Origin: Candidatus Terasakiella magnetica
GTDB taxonomy: Bacteria; Pseudomonadota; Alphaproteobacteria; Rhodospirillales; Terasakiellaceae
Reading direction: 5' to 3'
Length of the DNA stretch: 64,000 nucleotides
Assembly (NCBI RefSeq): GCF_900093605.1
Contig: NZ_FLYE01000047.1
Coordinates: 124,001 to 188,000, forward strand
Numbering within the stretch: position 1 is the first letter of the stretch; each line of letters opens with the position of its first letter. A program made the translations under genes and the position numbers. Below, piece after piece: positions 44,520-51,126 of the stretch. Under the pieces are notes generated by a model that saw only the letters and a list, made by a program, of their open reading frames with translations, did not search any database and was not told the origin of the DNA.

Positions 44520-44735
44520 GTCTGCAAGAAGGGTATTTACTGTCTTGCCGTAAAGGTCTGGATCAACACTCTTTAACGCCTCACCAAAAGCCACCAGTGA
44601 TATAATATCTTGTGTGATGGTCGCGTTCTTCTTGCCATTCAAACGGTTGTTTATTGTAACCCTGTTATGGCCTAACAAATCTGCAAGGTCTTGCTGATTA
44701 AGCCCAAGGGATTTTATGCGAGTTTTCATATCCAT
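44502..44735 (-). CDS. Small HTH repressor, copy 2
   Basis: This 77-residue protein is paralogous to the protein at 40500-40715. HTH: LGLNQQDLADLLGHNRVTIN. Like copy 1, it is divergent from a small gene and faces two palindromic operators, but the operator half-sites differ (GTAG... instead of GTACC...). The two modules have therefore probably diverged to separate specificities. Confidence 0.8.
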   Translation of the reverse strand: MDMKTRIKSLGLNQQDLADLLGHNRVTINNRLNGKKNATITQDIISLVAFGEALKSVDPDLYGKTVNTLLADKKEGA

Positions 44736-44759
44736 AGGTTTTTATACTGTAAAATATTT

Positions 44760-44812
44760 GTAGTGTCACGCTACTTTTTGCATTGACTTAAAATGTAGTC
44801 TCATGCTACATT
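44760..44812 (+). promoter_or_regulatory. Promoter with two palindromic operators, second module
   Basis: Operators: GTAGTGTCACGCTAC (44760-44774) and GTAGTCTCATGCTAC (44795-44809), centres 35 bp apart. Both share the frame GTAnnnTCAnnnTAC with the first module. A promoter TTGACT (44783-44788), 18 bp, TACATT (44807-44812) overlaps the second. Confidence 0.7.
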
Positions 44813-44847
44813 ATTATCAAGATAGGAACTCAACAGGATACGTCACA

Positions 44848-45150
44848 ATGTTCAATATTTCCAAAACAACTTACAATATGGCTCGTAAACGAGGTTTTAT
44901 TATTGAGCTTGATACATGGCCTTCCGCTTTTGGTGAAGATCATGAAGACGTGCTGTCTCTTACTTTTCATGAACTGGATGAAGATGGTCATCCTGATTAC
45001 GATAATTTCTTTGCCTCCTATCGGGTTGAGGAGCAAGGCTTGTTTTGGAAAGGACAGATTTACGGAAACGGTGAAGAGTTTCCACATTGGATCGCAAGTG
45101 AAGAAGCTTTGCGCCATGTAATTAAACATGCAATGTCTACAATTCAATAA
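44848..45150 (+). CDS. Unknown acidic protein behind the second operator pair
   Basis: This 100-residue protein is acidic and aromatic-rich (SLTFHELDEDGHPDYDNFFASYRVEE). The start at 44848 is preferred since the longer frame begins inside the operators. It occupies the same place as the 82-residue protein in the first module and has a similar charge, but similarity by eye is weak. Confidence 0.55.
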   Translation: MFNISKTTYNMARKRGFIIELDTWPSAFGEDHEDVLSLTFHELDEDGHPDYDNFFASYRVEEQGLFWKGQIYGNGEEFPHWIASEEALRHVIKHAMSTIQ

Positions 45151-45191
45151 AGGTTTTCAAAATCAAACGGAACGGATCACACAAAACCGAT

Positions 45192-45425
45192 ATGAAAATA
45201 GCCTTCAACGTTCACGCCGTTGATTTGGGTATCTGTACACTGTCTGGCAAGGGCGATACGGGCGATGTAAAGGCCGCTTTGCAAGCTGCGCAAATTGCAG
45301 CAACATTTAAAAAACGCTACACAGATTTATTGAAGCGTATTGATGACGCAAGCGGGGCGGGTATAATGACAGCCGAAGAACATCAAGAGGCTATGGAATG
45401 GCTGGGCGAAGCTGGAGGGAATTAA
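45192..45425 (+). CDS. Unknown small helical protein
   Basis: This 77-residue protein is alanine-rich and helical (VKAALQAAQIAATFKKRYTDLLKRI). Not recognised; no clear ribosome-binding site. Confidence 0.45.
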   Translation: MKIAFNVHAVDLGICTLSGKGDTGDVKAALQAAQIAATFKKRYTDLLKRIDDASGAGIMTAEEHQEAMEWLGEAGGN

Positions 45426-45519
45426 ATGTCAGCTTTTAATTTACACCCATTAAAGCGAAACAGTTTACAGTCGTCGTATATTGAACGTTTCGTAAGCATA
45501 ATGTGAAAAGGAATTGCAG

Positions 45520-46083
45520 TTGTCTTATGTAGAAGAATTTAAGAGCGCAGTATCTAGAAGTAACGAGAATGGAATTGACGTTACATTCCCATTGATTAAG
45601 AGAAAGCCATATCTCGATAAGAAGACACTCAATAAGTATAGTCGATTTTTCAGTCAAAAATTCACAGATATCGGATATGAAGCATTTAAAGGTCAATGTT
45701 TGGCTATTTCCCAAGCGACGCATGAGTATCTAGAAGAAAAGGTAAAAATACCTTCAATATTGACGTTTGGTTACGTTGTATTAGATGATGATGACTATTT
45801 CAAGCAGGATGAAAACTTCTATTCAGCTTTAGTACGAAACCCTAGCCGTAAACAAAGTGAAAATATTCACGCTTGGGTAACCCTGACAAGTGGTGAGATT
45901 ATTGATCCAACCTTTGCAACATCTTATGCGTATGCTCATGGTATTGAAGAAATGAAGGGTAGCGTTGTTAGCGGCTATGCCGACAAGTTAAATAAGGGCA
46001 TGTCATATCATCCAATGATTGTAGGTTCTGATTTTTTGATCAAAGCTGGATTCATACGAATAGGTCGCTTTGCTCTTACTTGA
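45520..46083 (+). CDS. Transglutaminase-like/papain-fold protein with a Cys-His-Asp triad
   Basis: This protein of about 187 residues has the three catalytic marks of the transglutaminase-like superfamily in order: Cys in GQCLAISQATHEYL, His in NIHAWVTL, and Asp in GEIIDPTFA. Such domains include peptidases, lasso-peptide B proteins and some toxins. Neither a signal peptide nor an added domain is seen. A TTG start at 45520 is chosen because AAAAGGA lies 7 bp upstream; TTG at 45514 is too close. It is monocistronic with its own terminator. Substrate unknown. Confidence 0.6.
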   Translation: MSYVEEFKSAVSRSNENGIDVTFPLIKRKPYLDKKTLNKYSRFFSQKFTDIGYEAFKGQCLAISQATHEYLEEKVKIPSILTFGYVVLDDDDYFKQDENFYSALVRNPSRKQSENIHAWVTLTSGEIIDPTFATSYAYAHGIEEMKGSVVSGYADKLNKGMSYHPMIVGSDFLIKAGFIRIGRFALT

Positions 46084-46130
46084 AATGAAAAAAGGCTAAG
46101 AATCAGCGTTTCTCCGGCTTTTTTCATTTC
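46082..46130. terminator. Long bidirectional terminator
   Basis: GAAATGAAAAAAG (46082-46094) pairs with CTTTTTTCATTTC (46118-46130), giving T-runs on both strands. It separates the Cys-His-Asp gene from the convergent serine recombinase. Confidence 0.8.
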
Positions 46131-46159
46131 GGTGTATTAGTTACAAAATACTGGTGATT

Positions 46160-47647
46160 TCATGGATTACTTAATTCAGATATTGACCACTTTAAAATGG
46201 CTTCATAATTAGGATTAACGAAAATATTTTGAAATTCATCAACTCTAATTTCAGTTATTAGTGAAGCGAAGTCTTTTTGGAACTCAATGTCTTTATATAA
46301 AAGGGCTCCACGTTTTAAATAGTCTTCTAATGGCCTAGTTGCTCTTCCAGCTGGAGTTAATGTTTTTTCTGATCTAGATTTTATTACAGCAAGCCGATGT
46401 TCATATTCTGCAATTTTCTTTTTTATTGAGGGGGTAAGTGTTCCTTTAGCAACGAATTCGTAGAGGTTTGAAAGTTGCACTTTATATTTATTTTGCTCAA
46501 CCGTGATTTCTTGTTTTTGGTCTGAGATGAACTTTTGAACTTTATACAAATTATGATGTCGATTATTTTTCAAGGCTTTTCTTAATTGAATGCTGATTTC
46601 TTCCATTAGTTTTTCTAGTGAAATAGATTTCTTATTTTTGCAGTTTTTGTGTTTGGTATGCTGAATGCAGAAATATCTTTCTTTCTTTTGTAGATTTAGA
46701 GAGCTACCACAACATTTACAAAATAACTTTTGGGTTAATGGGTTTGTTGTTCTTGTTCTGTTGCCTTTGGTTACTAATAGTCGATCTTGTCTCAATCTTA
46801 CTTTTTTTTCAGTTTCTGGATCGATAATTCTTAAAGATGGCATATCTTTAAAAACCCATTCTTCACGCGGGTTTAGTTTCTTCAGTCTTTTTCCTGTAAT
46901 TGGGTCTCTTATGTGCCTTTCTTTGTTAAAGACAATCTGTCCCACATACATAGGATTATTAAGAATACCAATTAATTTTTGCCTGTTTCCTAGTAGCGTA
47001 TTAATTTTCCAGAGTTTACCAGATGGGCTGGGAATGCCATCTTTGTTTAACGTCTCAACGATCTCAGAAAGTAGCAGCCCTTCAGAATATTCTTTATAAA
47101 TACGTTTGATAACTTCTGATTGATCTGGGTTGATTTCACGAAGGCCTCGAATTGGTTCACCTTTTTCATCATATTTTTTGCAAACATTGTAGCCATAACA
47201 AATACCAGAAGCCACTTTACCTCTTTTTACGGCTGCGACTTGGCCACGTTTTGTTTTTTTTGCCACATCGTCCGTGTAGGCTTCAGAAAGATATGCTTTT
47301 ATGGTTAAGCCAGGCTTGTTAAGGCGGCCATCTTGAACTGTATGTAGCTCGACGTCGTTAAATTTTAATAATTTAAAGAAAAAAAGTATGTCTGATTGAT
47401 CACGGCTTATACGATCAAGGGCTTCGCATAGTAATATTACCCCAGGACGTGCTTGGATCACCTCAAGGACTTTCTCAATGCCCTGTCTTTTCATTGTTTT
47501 ACCAGTTATAGCATCGTCAGAGAAAGCTTGAGCAACATAGCCCCCCTGTCGTTCTACATATTCAGTGCATAATTGAATTTGGTCTTCGCAAGACTTTGGA
47601 TTTTGGAGATCAGAGCTATATCTTGCATAAATAATGAATGTTTTCAT
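46160..47647 (-). CDS. Large serine recombinase
   Basis: This 495-residue site-specific recombinase has an N-terminal resolvase domain with the catalytic serine in YARYSSDLQNP (S11 or S12) and the LCEALDRISRDQ motif. A recombinase domain follows from about residue 160 (GICYGYNVCKKYDEKGEPIRG). A zinc ribbon with LFCKCCGSSLNLQ and later FCIQH and NCKNKK comes next, then a coiled-coil stretch. It is of the phage/ICE integrase type and needs no host factor for integration. It is the third unrelated recombinase in the element. Confidence 0.92.
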   Translation of the reverse strand: MKTFIIYARYSSDLQNPKSCEDQIQLCTEYVERQGGYVAQAFSDDAITGKTMKRQGIEKVLEVIQARPGVILLCEALDRISRDQSDILFFFKLLKFNDVELHTVQDGRLNKPGLTIKAYLSEAYTDDVAKKTKRGQVAAVKRGKVASGICYGYNVCKKYDEKGEPIRGLREINPDQSEVIKRIYKEYSEGLLLSEIVETLNKDGIPSPSGKLWKINTLLGNRQKLIGILNNPMYVGQIVFNKERHIRDPITGKRLKKLNPREEWVFKDMPSLRIIDPETEKKVRLRQDRLLVTKGNRTRTTNPLTQKLFCKCCGSSLNLQKKERYFCIQHTKHKNCKNKKSISLEKLMEEISIQLRKALKNNRHHNLYKVQKFISDQKQEITVEQNKYKVQLSNLYEFVAKGTLTPSIKKKIAEYEHRLAVIKSRSEKTLTPAGRATRPLEDYLKRGALLYKDIEFQKDFASLITEIRVDEFQNIFVNPNYEAILKWSISELSNP

Positions 47648-47738
47648 AAGTGGAATTTAAATTCTGAATATTTCTCAACTTCAAAGTAATATACAGACAA
47701 AAAAACTTTAAACAATCACCCTCAAGCGTCTGGCAATA

Positions 47739-48209
47739 TTATTCGGTAATTAGGTCTTCAAAACGTTCAATTTCATTTACAAAATCTTTCTTCGTTTCGT
47801 TAAACCAAGAAAGGCAGTGTATAGTTGATTTGTAATCATCTTTTTCTAAACTATCTAATAATGCAGCGCTAAATTTCTGAATATATATGAGGGATTTGGC
47901 AAGCTCTGGATTTGAGATTGCTGTTTTAGGGAAGTGTGCCAAAGATAAGTCGCGAAATTTCACAAAATCTTCTGTTTTATTTAAGCTCCCTATGAATTCA
48001 CCTTTATCAAGCAGACTGGTAAAAACACGATGAATTTTCTTGGCTTGTGAAACAGCTTCAGACAAATTCTTAACGTTAGTCGTGTAATTTTTTATGATAA
48101 GTAAGAAACCTGTATCAAGTTCTCCAATGCCTCCGATATACTCACCGTCTGCAAAAATATGAAACAATTCGTCGCTTATGGGTTTAATAGTATATTTTAT
48201 CTTACTCAT
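47739..48209 (-). CDS. Unknown protein, 156 residues
   Basis: This soluble protein is mostly helical after a short beta-rich start (FHIFADGEYIGGIGELDTGFLLIIKNY). It has no recognisable motif. A perfect 14-bp palindrome lies 80 bp upstream (48289-48302) and may be its operator. Confidence 0.5.
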   Translation of the reverse strand: MSKIKYTIKPISDELFHIFADGEYIGGIGELDTGFLLIIKNYTTNVKNLSEAVSQAKKIHRVFTSLLDKGEFIGSLNKTEDFVKFRDLSLAHFPKTAISNPELAKSLIYIQKFSAALLDSLEKDDYKSTIHCLSWFNETKKDFVNEIERFEDLITE

Positions 48210-48288
48210 ACTTTTTGTTTATCCATTACCAACTGTACTGAAAATCAAGCATCCACAATTTCATTAATATTTTGAAGAGTTTGATTAG

Positions 48289-48302
48289 TCGCACTAGTGC
48301 GA
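48289..48302. promoter_or_regulatory. Perfect 14-bp palindrome
   Basis: TCGCACTAGTGCGA lies in the 158-bp gap upstream of the 47739-48209 gene and downstream of the parA partner. It may be an operator or partition site; no second copy was noticed. Confidence 0.45.
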
Positions 48303-48367
48303 TTATCTAGGCTAGGTACACTAACTCGCTGTGAAAGGTTGACAATAAGGGGGAGTATTTAACTATC

Positions 48368-48790
48368 TTAATTATCTATAATATCTTTAATAGTTAAGTT
48401 AGCTGCATTATCTCTATTAACTTTATTAGGGCGGATATCTGGTAAATATTTTTCAGGTATCGGTATTCCGTAATCGGCTAGTGCCAATAGCAAAACATCT
48501 TTTTTGCCAATATCAACCAGATCACCATCAGTTTGTTTTAGGTTTTTTGAAAAAGTGTCAAAAACCGTTCTAACAGGTTCTGGAATTCCGCTAAAATTCA
48601 ATTGAACTTTCTTGTCTTTGAATTTTGGCTTAGGCCCTGGCTTCTTTTTGGGTAGGTCTTGATCCAGATTGCGTTCGCCACTTAATGAAGGTTTGTGATT
48701 AACGCTTTGATCAACTTTTTTGTGAAGTTCTTCTTGTGCTAGAACTTCAGCATCATTTAAATTGAAATCTTGAACGCTTCTGCGAGCCAT
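48368..48790 (-). CDS. Partner protein of the ParA-like ATPase
   Basis: This 140-residue protein has a disordered basic first half (KKKPGPKPKFKDKK) and a C-terminal helical domain (PVRTVFDTFSKNLKQ and KKDVLLLALADYGIPIP) that resembles small ribbon-helix-helix or ParG-like centromere-binding proteins. It follows parA by 2 bp on the same strand. A classical ParB is absent. The assignment rests on position, size and charge. Confidence 0.6.
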   Translation of the reverse strand: MARRSVQDFNLNDAEVLAQEELHKKVDQSVNHKPSLSGERNLDQDLPKKKPGPKPKFKDKKVQLNFSGIPEPVRTVFDTFSKNLKQTDGDLVDIGKKDVLLLALADYGIPIPEKYLPDIRPNKVNRDNAANLTIKDIIDN

Positions 48791-48792
48791 TG

Positions 48793-49485
48793 TTACCTCT
48801 TTTTCTTATCGTAATAATCCAGAGCATTTGCGATCTGCAAGGAGGCCAAAACATCTTTTGCGGCTGAACGGGCGTTTCCTTCGAGGAAACCTCCAAAGCT
48901 GATAAAATCCTCAAATAGTGTTCGATGTAGCATTTTTCCATCAAGGACAGTGATATCCTTTGCTTTAGCCTTTTGGATAATCAGCTGACTTGAAATTTTT
49001 GCCATTTTTGTATTGGGTTTGAAGTCTGAGAAGACGATATAAGTAGGAACTTTGAAATTGTCTTCCCCAATGTGGGCTGCTTTAAGAGCAGCTTGTGTTT
49101 CAATCGTTTCAAGAATATGTACCAACCCTTTTGCATCAGGTTTTGCCGCCTTTACAGGGACAAGTATTAAGTCTGAAAGCTGAATGGAATGGTCGGTTGC
49201 TTTTGAATCGATACCAGCAGTATCGATAAGAACAATATCGTATTCTTTTTTGTAAGCGAGAATGAGTTTGGGAAGTGCGCGTTCATCTGTCTCAATCTCA
49301 TAATCAATTTCGATGCCTTGCTTGTTGCAGGCCTCAACGAAATCGGCAAGAGGCGTGAGAGGGTCTGTATCAATCGCAGCAACTTTAGCACCATCTTCAT
49401 GCATCAATGTAGCGATTGAAGCTAAAACCGTGGTTTTGCCAGATCCGCCTTTTTTTTGGACGACTGAGAGAACTTGTCCTGTCAT
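48793..49485 (-). CDS. ParA-like partition ATPase
   Basis: This 230-residue MinD/ParA-family ATPase has the deviant Walker A KKGGSGKTT (residues 11-19), switch I region AAIDTDPLTPLADF and Walker B IVLIDTAG. It is the short form without an N-terminal DNA-binding domain, as in ParF/type Ib partition. With the 140-residue partner it would segregate a replicating form of the element. It is read away from the AT-rich region at 49486-49640, which would hold promoter and centromere. Confidence 0.88.
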   Translation of the reverse strand: MTGQVLSVVQKKGGSGKTTVLASIATLMHEDGAKVAAIDTDPLTPLADFVEACNKQGIEIDYEIETDERALPKLILAYKKEYDIVLIDTAGIDSKATDHSIQLSDLILVPVKAAKPDAKGLVHILETIETQAALKAAHIGEDNFKVPTYIVFSDFKPNTKMAKISSQLIIQKAKAKDITVLDGKMLHRTLFEDFISFGGFLEGNARSAAKDVLASLQIANALDYYDKKKR

Positions 49486-49640
49486 AAAAAATCTCCTTAC
49501 TGGGATATCTATATTAATTCAACTATCTGAATTATGCCAGATAATATGGATATGTCAATTAATTATACTAGTTTAGTTATTATAATTATCTATAATAATA
49601 TTATTATGTGAAATATGGCTGATATCTTAGTTAATTATAA
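49486..49640. promoter_or_regulatory. AT-rich region upstream of parA, possible centromere
   Basis: This very AT-rich stretch has recurring TTAATTATA, AACTATCT and AATTATCTATAATA strings. Similar strings (AACTATCTTAATTATCTATA) recur at the 3' end of the operon near 48362. This is the usual place for the parA promoter and the partner-binding centromere repeats. No strict iteron could be fixed. Confidence 0.45.
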
Positions 49641-49652
49641 TAGCAGTGTTCC

Positions 49653-49847
49653 GGCCACGCCCTAAACGGGCGCGAAGTTATTTGCGCCCCTATGGGGCTT
49701 TGGCCCTTCGCCCGAATACTCAATCCCAAGCCCTACGGGTTAAAAGGGGCTCGTGTCCTCGGCTACGCCTGCGGGCCGCGCAATCGCCCCTTTTAAGGGT
49801 TGATTATTCTCCTCCGCTTTTTGTCTGCAAGTAAGAAGTCGAAACGG
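49653..49847 (+). repeat. Structured repeat R1, copy 1, upstream of the SSB-like gene
   Basis: This is a ~195-bp element found three times. The main stem pairs 49714-49726 with 49797-49809 and, inside it, TTAAAAGGGGC (49740-49750) with GCCCCTTTTAA (49786-49796). Smaller hairpins: GCCCC-TAT-GGGGC near 49686 and an outer CGGGCG/CGCCCG pair. An anti-Shine-Dalgarno-like CTCCTCC follows at 49809-49815. The SSB-like gene starts 55 bp downstream. Confidence 0.85.
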
Positions 49848-49901
49848 GCATCAGCTCATTGACTTAATTTTAAAATACATCAAATTGCAAAGGACTAAAT
49901 C

Positions 49902-50243
49902 ATGTCACAGTCATACAAATACACAGGCCACTCTGAAGCGAAATTTAACTTTGAAGGTCGTCTTGTTTCTATTAACGAGAAAGAAGGTAAAACCTATATC
50001 TCCATTGGAACGACCAAGCATTATCAAGATGCAAATGAAGAATGGCAAGAAAGAGATATGATCCATTTCACACAGACATATTCTCCAGTCATCATTGATA
50101 AAGTCAAGAAGTGGAACCCCGGCGATATTATCAAATTGAAAGGTGATGTTGAATCTTGGCAATCTGGTGAAGGCGATACATTTGAATGTGGTTCAAATCA
50201 TATCGTCAAAACAGCAAAGCGCATCGCCATTAAGCAAGTTTAA
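49902..50243 (+). CDS. Single-stranded DNA-binding-like protein (OB fold)
   Basis: This 113-residue protein looks like a single OB-fold domain: KFNFEGRLVSINEKEGKTYISIGTTKHY, WQERDMIHFTQTYSP, and WNPGDIIKLKGDVESW match the strand pattern of plasmid SSB-like proteins. It lacks the acidic C-terminal tail of chromosomal SSB. A protein covering incoming single-stranded DNA is a typical leading-region product of conjugative elements. AAAGGA precedes the ATG; R1 copy 1 lies upstream. Confidence 0.72.
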   Translation: MSQSYKYTGHSEAKFNFEGRLVSINEKEGKTYISIGTTKHYQDANEEWQERDMIHFTQTYSPVIIDKVKKWNPGDIIKLKGDVESWQSGEGDTFECGSNHIVKTAKRIAIKQV

Positions 50244-50315
50244 TTTGAAATTGGAGAGGGTATTTGAACTCTCTCCATTTTCTGCTATATTATACCTATA
50301 AGGAGTTACACTAAT

Positions 50316-50549
50316 ATGTCTGGTACTAAAACAGCGTCAAATGCAGAACTAATTGCCAAAATAGATGAACTTGAATCCTTTGTTGGGGCCGAAGTTCGTG
50401 AAATGCGCAATATGGTTACTGAAATGATGCAAACAGTAGGCTTTGTTTCTGGTCGTGTTGAAGAACAATCAAAAAGAATAGATGATTTAAGGCGTCATGT
50501 TCCAACTGTTGTTGGAGTGCACCCTAAAGGGGCTGAACCAGCGGAGTAA
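50316..50549 (+). CDS. Small coiled-coil protein, unknown
   Basis: This 77-residue protein is mostly one helix or coiled coil (IAKIDELESFVGAEVREMRN and FVSGRVEEQSKRIDDLRRH) with a flexible acidic end. It has AAGGAG upstream. It follows the SSB-like gene by 72 bp and ends 20 bp before a terminator, so the two form one transcript. Not recognised. Confidence 0.55.
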   Translation: MSGTKTASNAELIAKIDELESFVGAEVREMRNMVTEMMQTVGFVSGRVEEQSKRIDDLRRHVPTVVGVHPKGAEPAE

Positions 50550-50569
50550 GGTTAAATAAATGGAGTAAC

Positions 50570-50601
50570 AAGGCACTGGCTTTAAAGTCGGTGCCTTTTT
50601 T
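50570..50601 (+). terminator. Intrinsic terminator
   Basis: AAGGCAC (50570-50576) pairs with GTGCCTT (50591-50597), then more T. It closes the SSB-like transcript. Confidence 0.85.
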
Positions 50602-50633
50602 GTTGCGCGAATCTGTATGGCGTTAGACGTTGG

Positions 50634-50897
50634 GCGAGTGTGTGGCAAATTCGGTTAGGTCGCTTCGCGAACTAATCATATTCCGAATTTGCCACACACT
50701 CGCTAGACGCGCCTTTTTAGCTGTGGGCATTGAGGCGCGTCTATGACCTATGGATATGTGGACAATCGCAAGCGAACGGCGATTTTACCCACCGCCGCAA
50801 GCGTCCGTGGATAAAAACACCTTTGACCACATAGCCACAGGCCACAACAACCTAGTTCCGTAGCACCGCTTTGCGGCGCAAGTTGTCTATTTGTCTG
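50634..50897. repeat. Structured repeat R2, copy A
   Basis: Four hairpins in a row: a perfect 21-bp inverted repeat (50634-50654 with 50683-50703); AGACGCGCCT (50705-50714) with AGGCGCGTCT (50733-50742); a long arm whose inner part is TTTTACCCAC (50783-50792) with GTGGATAAAA (50817-50826); and CCGC-TTT-GCGG at 50866-50876. The same four recur in copy C with different bases but kept pairing. Confidence 0.85.
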
Positions 50898-50950
50898 GGA
50901 ACTGACATTAAAACTCCTGCTTAAGCTAATGAATAATTATCGTTTAGCCA

Positions 50951-51108
50951 ATGGGGTTAGGCCCTTCGCCCAAAAATTCAACCCCAAGCCCTTCGGGTCA
51001 AAAGGGGCTCGTGTCCTCGGCTACGCCTGCGGGCCGCGCAATCGCCCCTTTTGAGGGTTGAATTTTTTCCTCCGCTTTTTGTCTTCAGGTGAAGAAAGCG
51101 AAACACAC
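50951..51108 (+). repeat. Structured repeat R1, copy 2, upstream of the methyltransferase gene
   Basis: This copy lacks the left ~45 bp of copies 1 and 3. The main stem is AAAAATTCAACCC (50972-50984) with GGGTTGAATTTTT (51055-51067), perfect over 13 bp, and inside it TCAAAAGGGGC (50998-51008) with GCCCCTTTTGA (51044-51054). CCTCC follows at 51069-51073. The methyltransferase gene starts at 51127. Confidence 0.85.
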
Positions 51109-51126
51109 AATAGCGGAGTATCTAAA

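Noticed and set aside
49646-49834. Open frame inside R1 copy 1
   Set aside because: The region is a structured repeat; the corresponding frame is not kept in the other copies.
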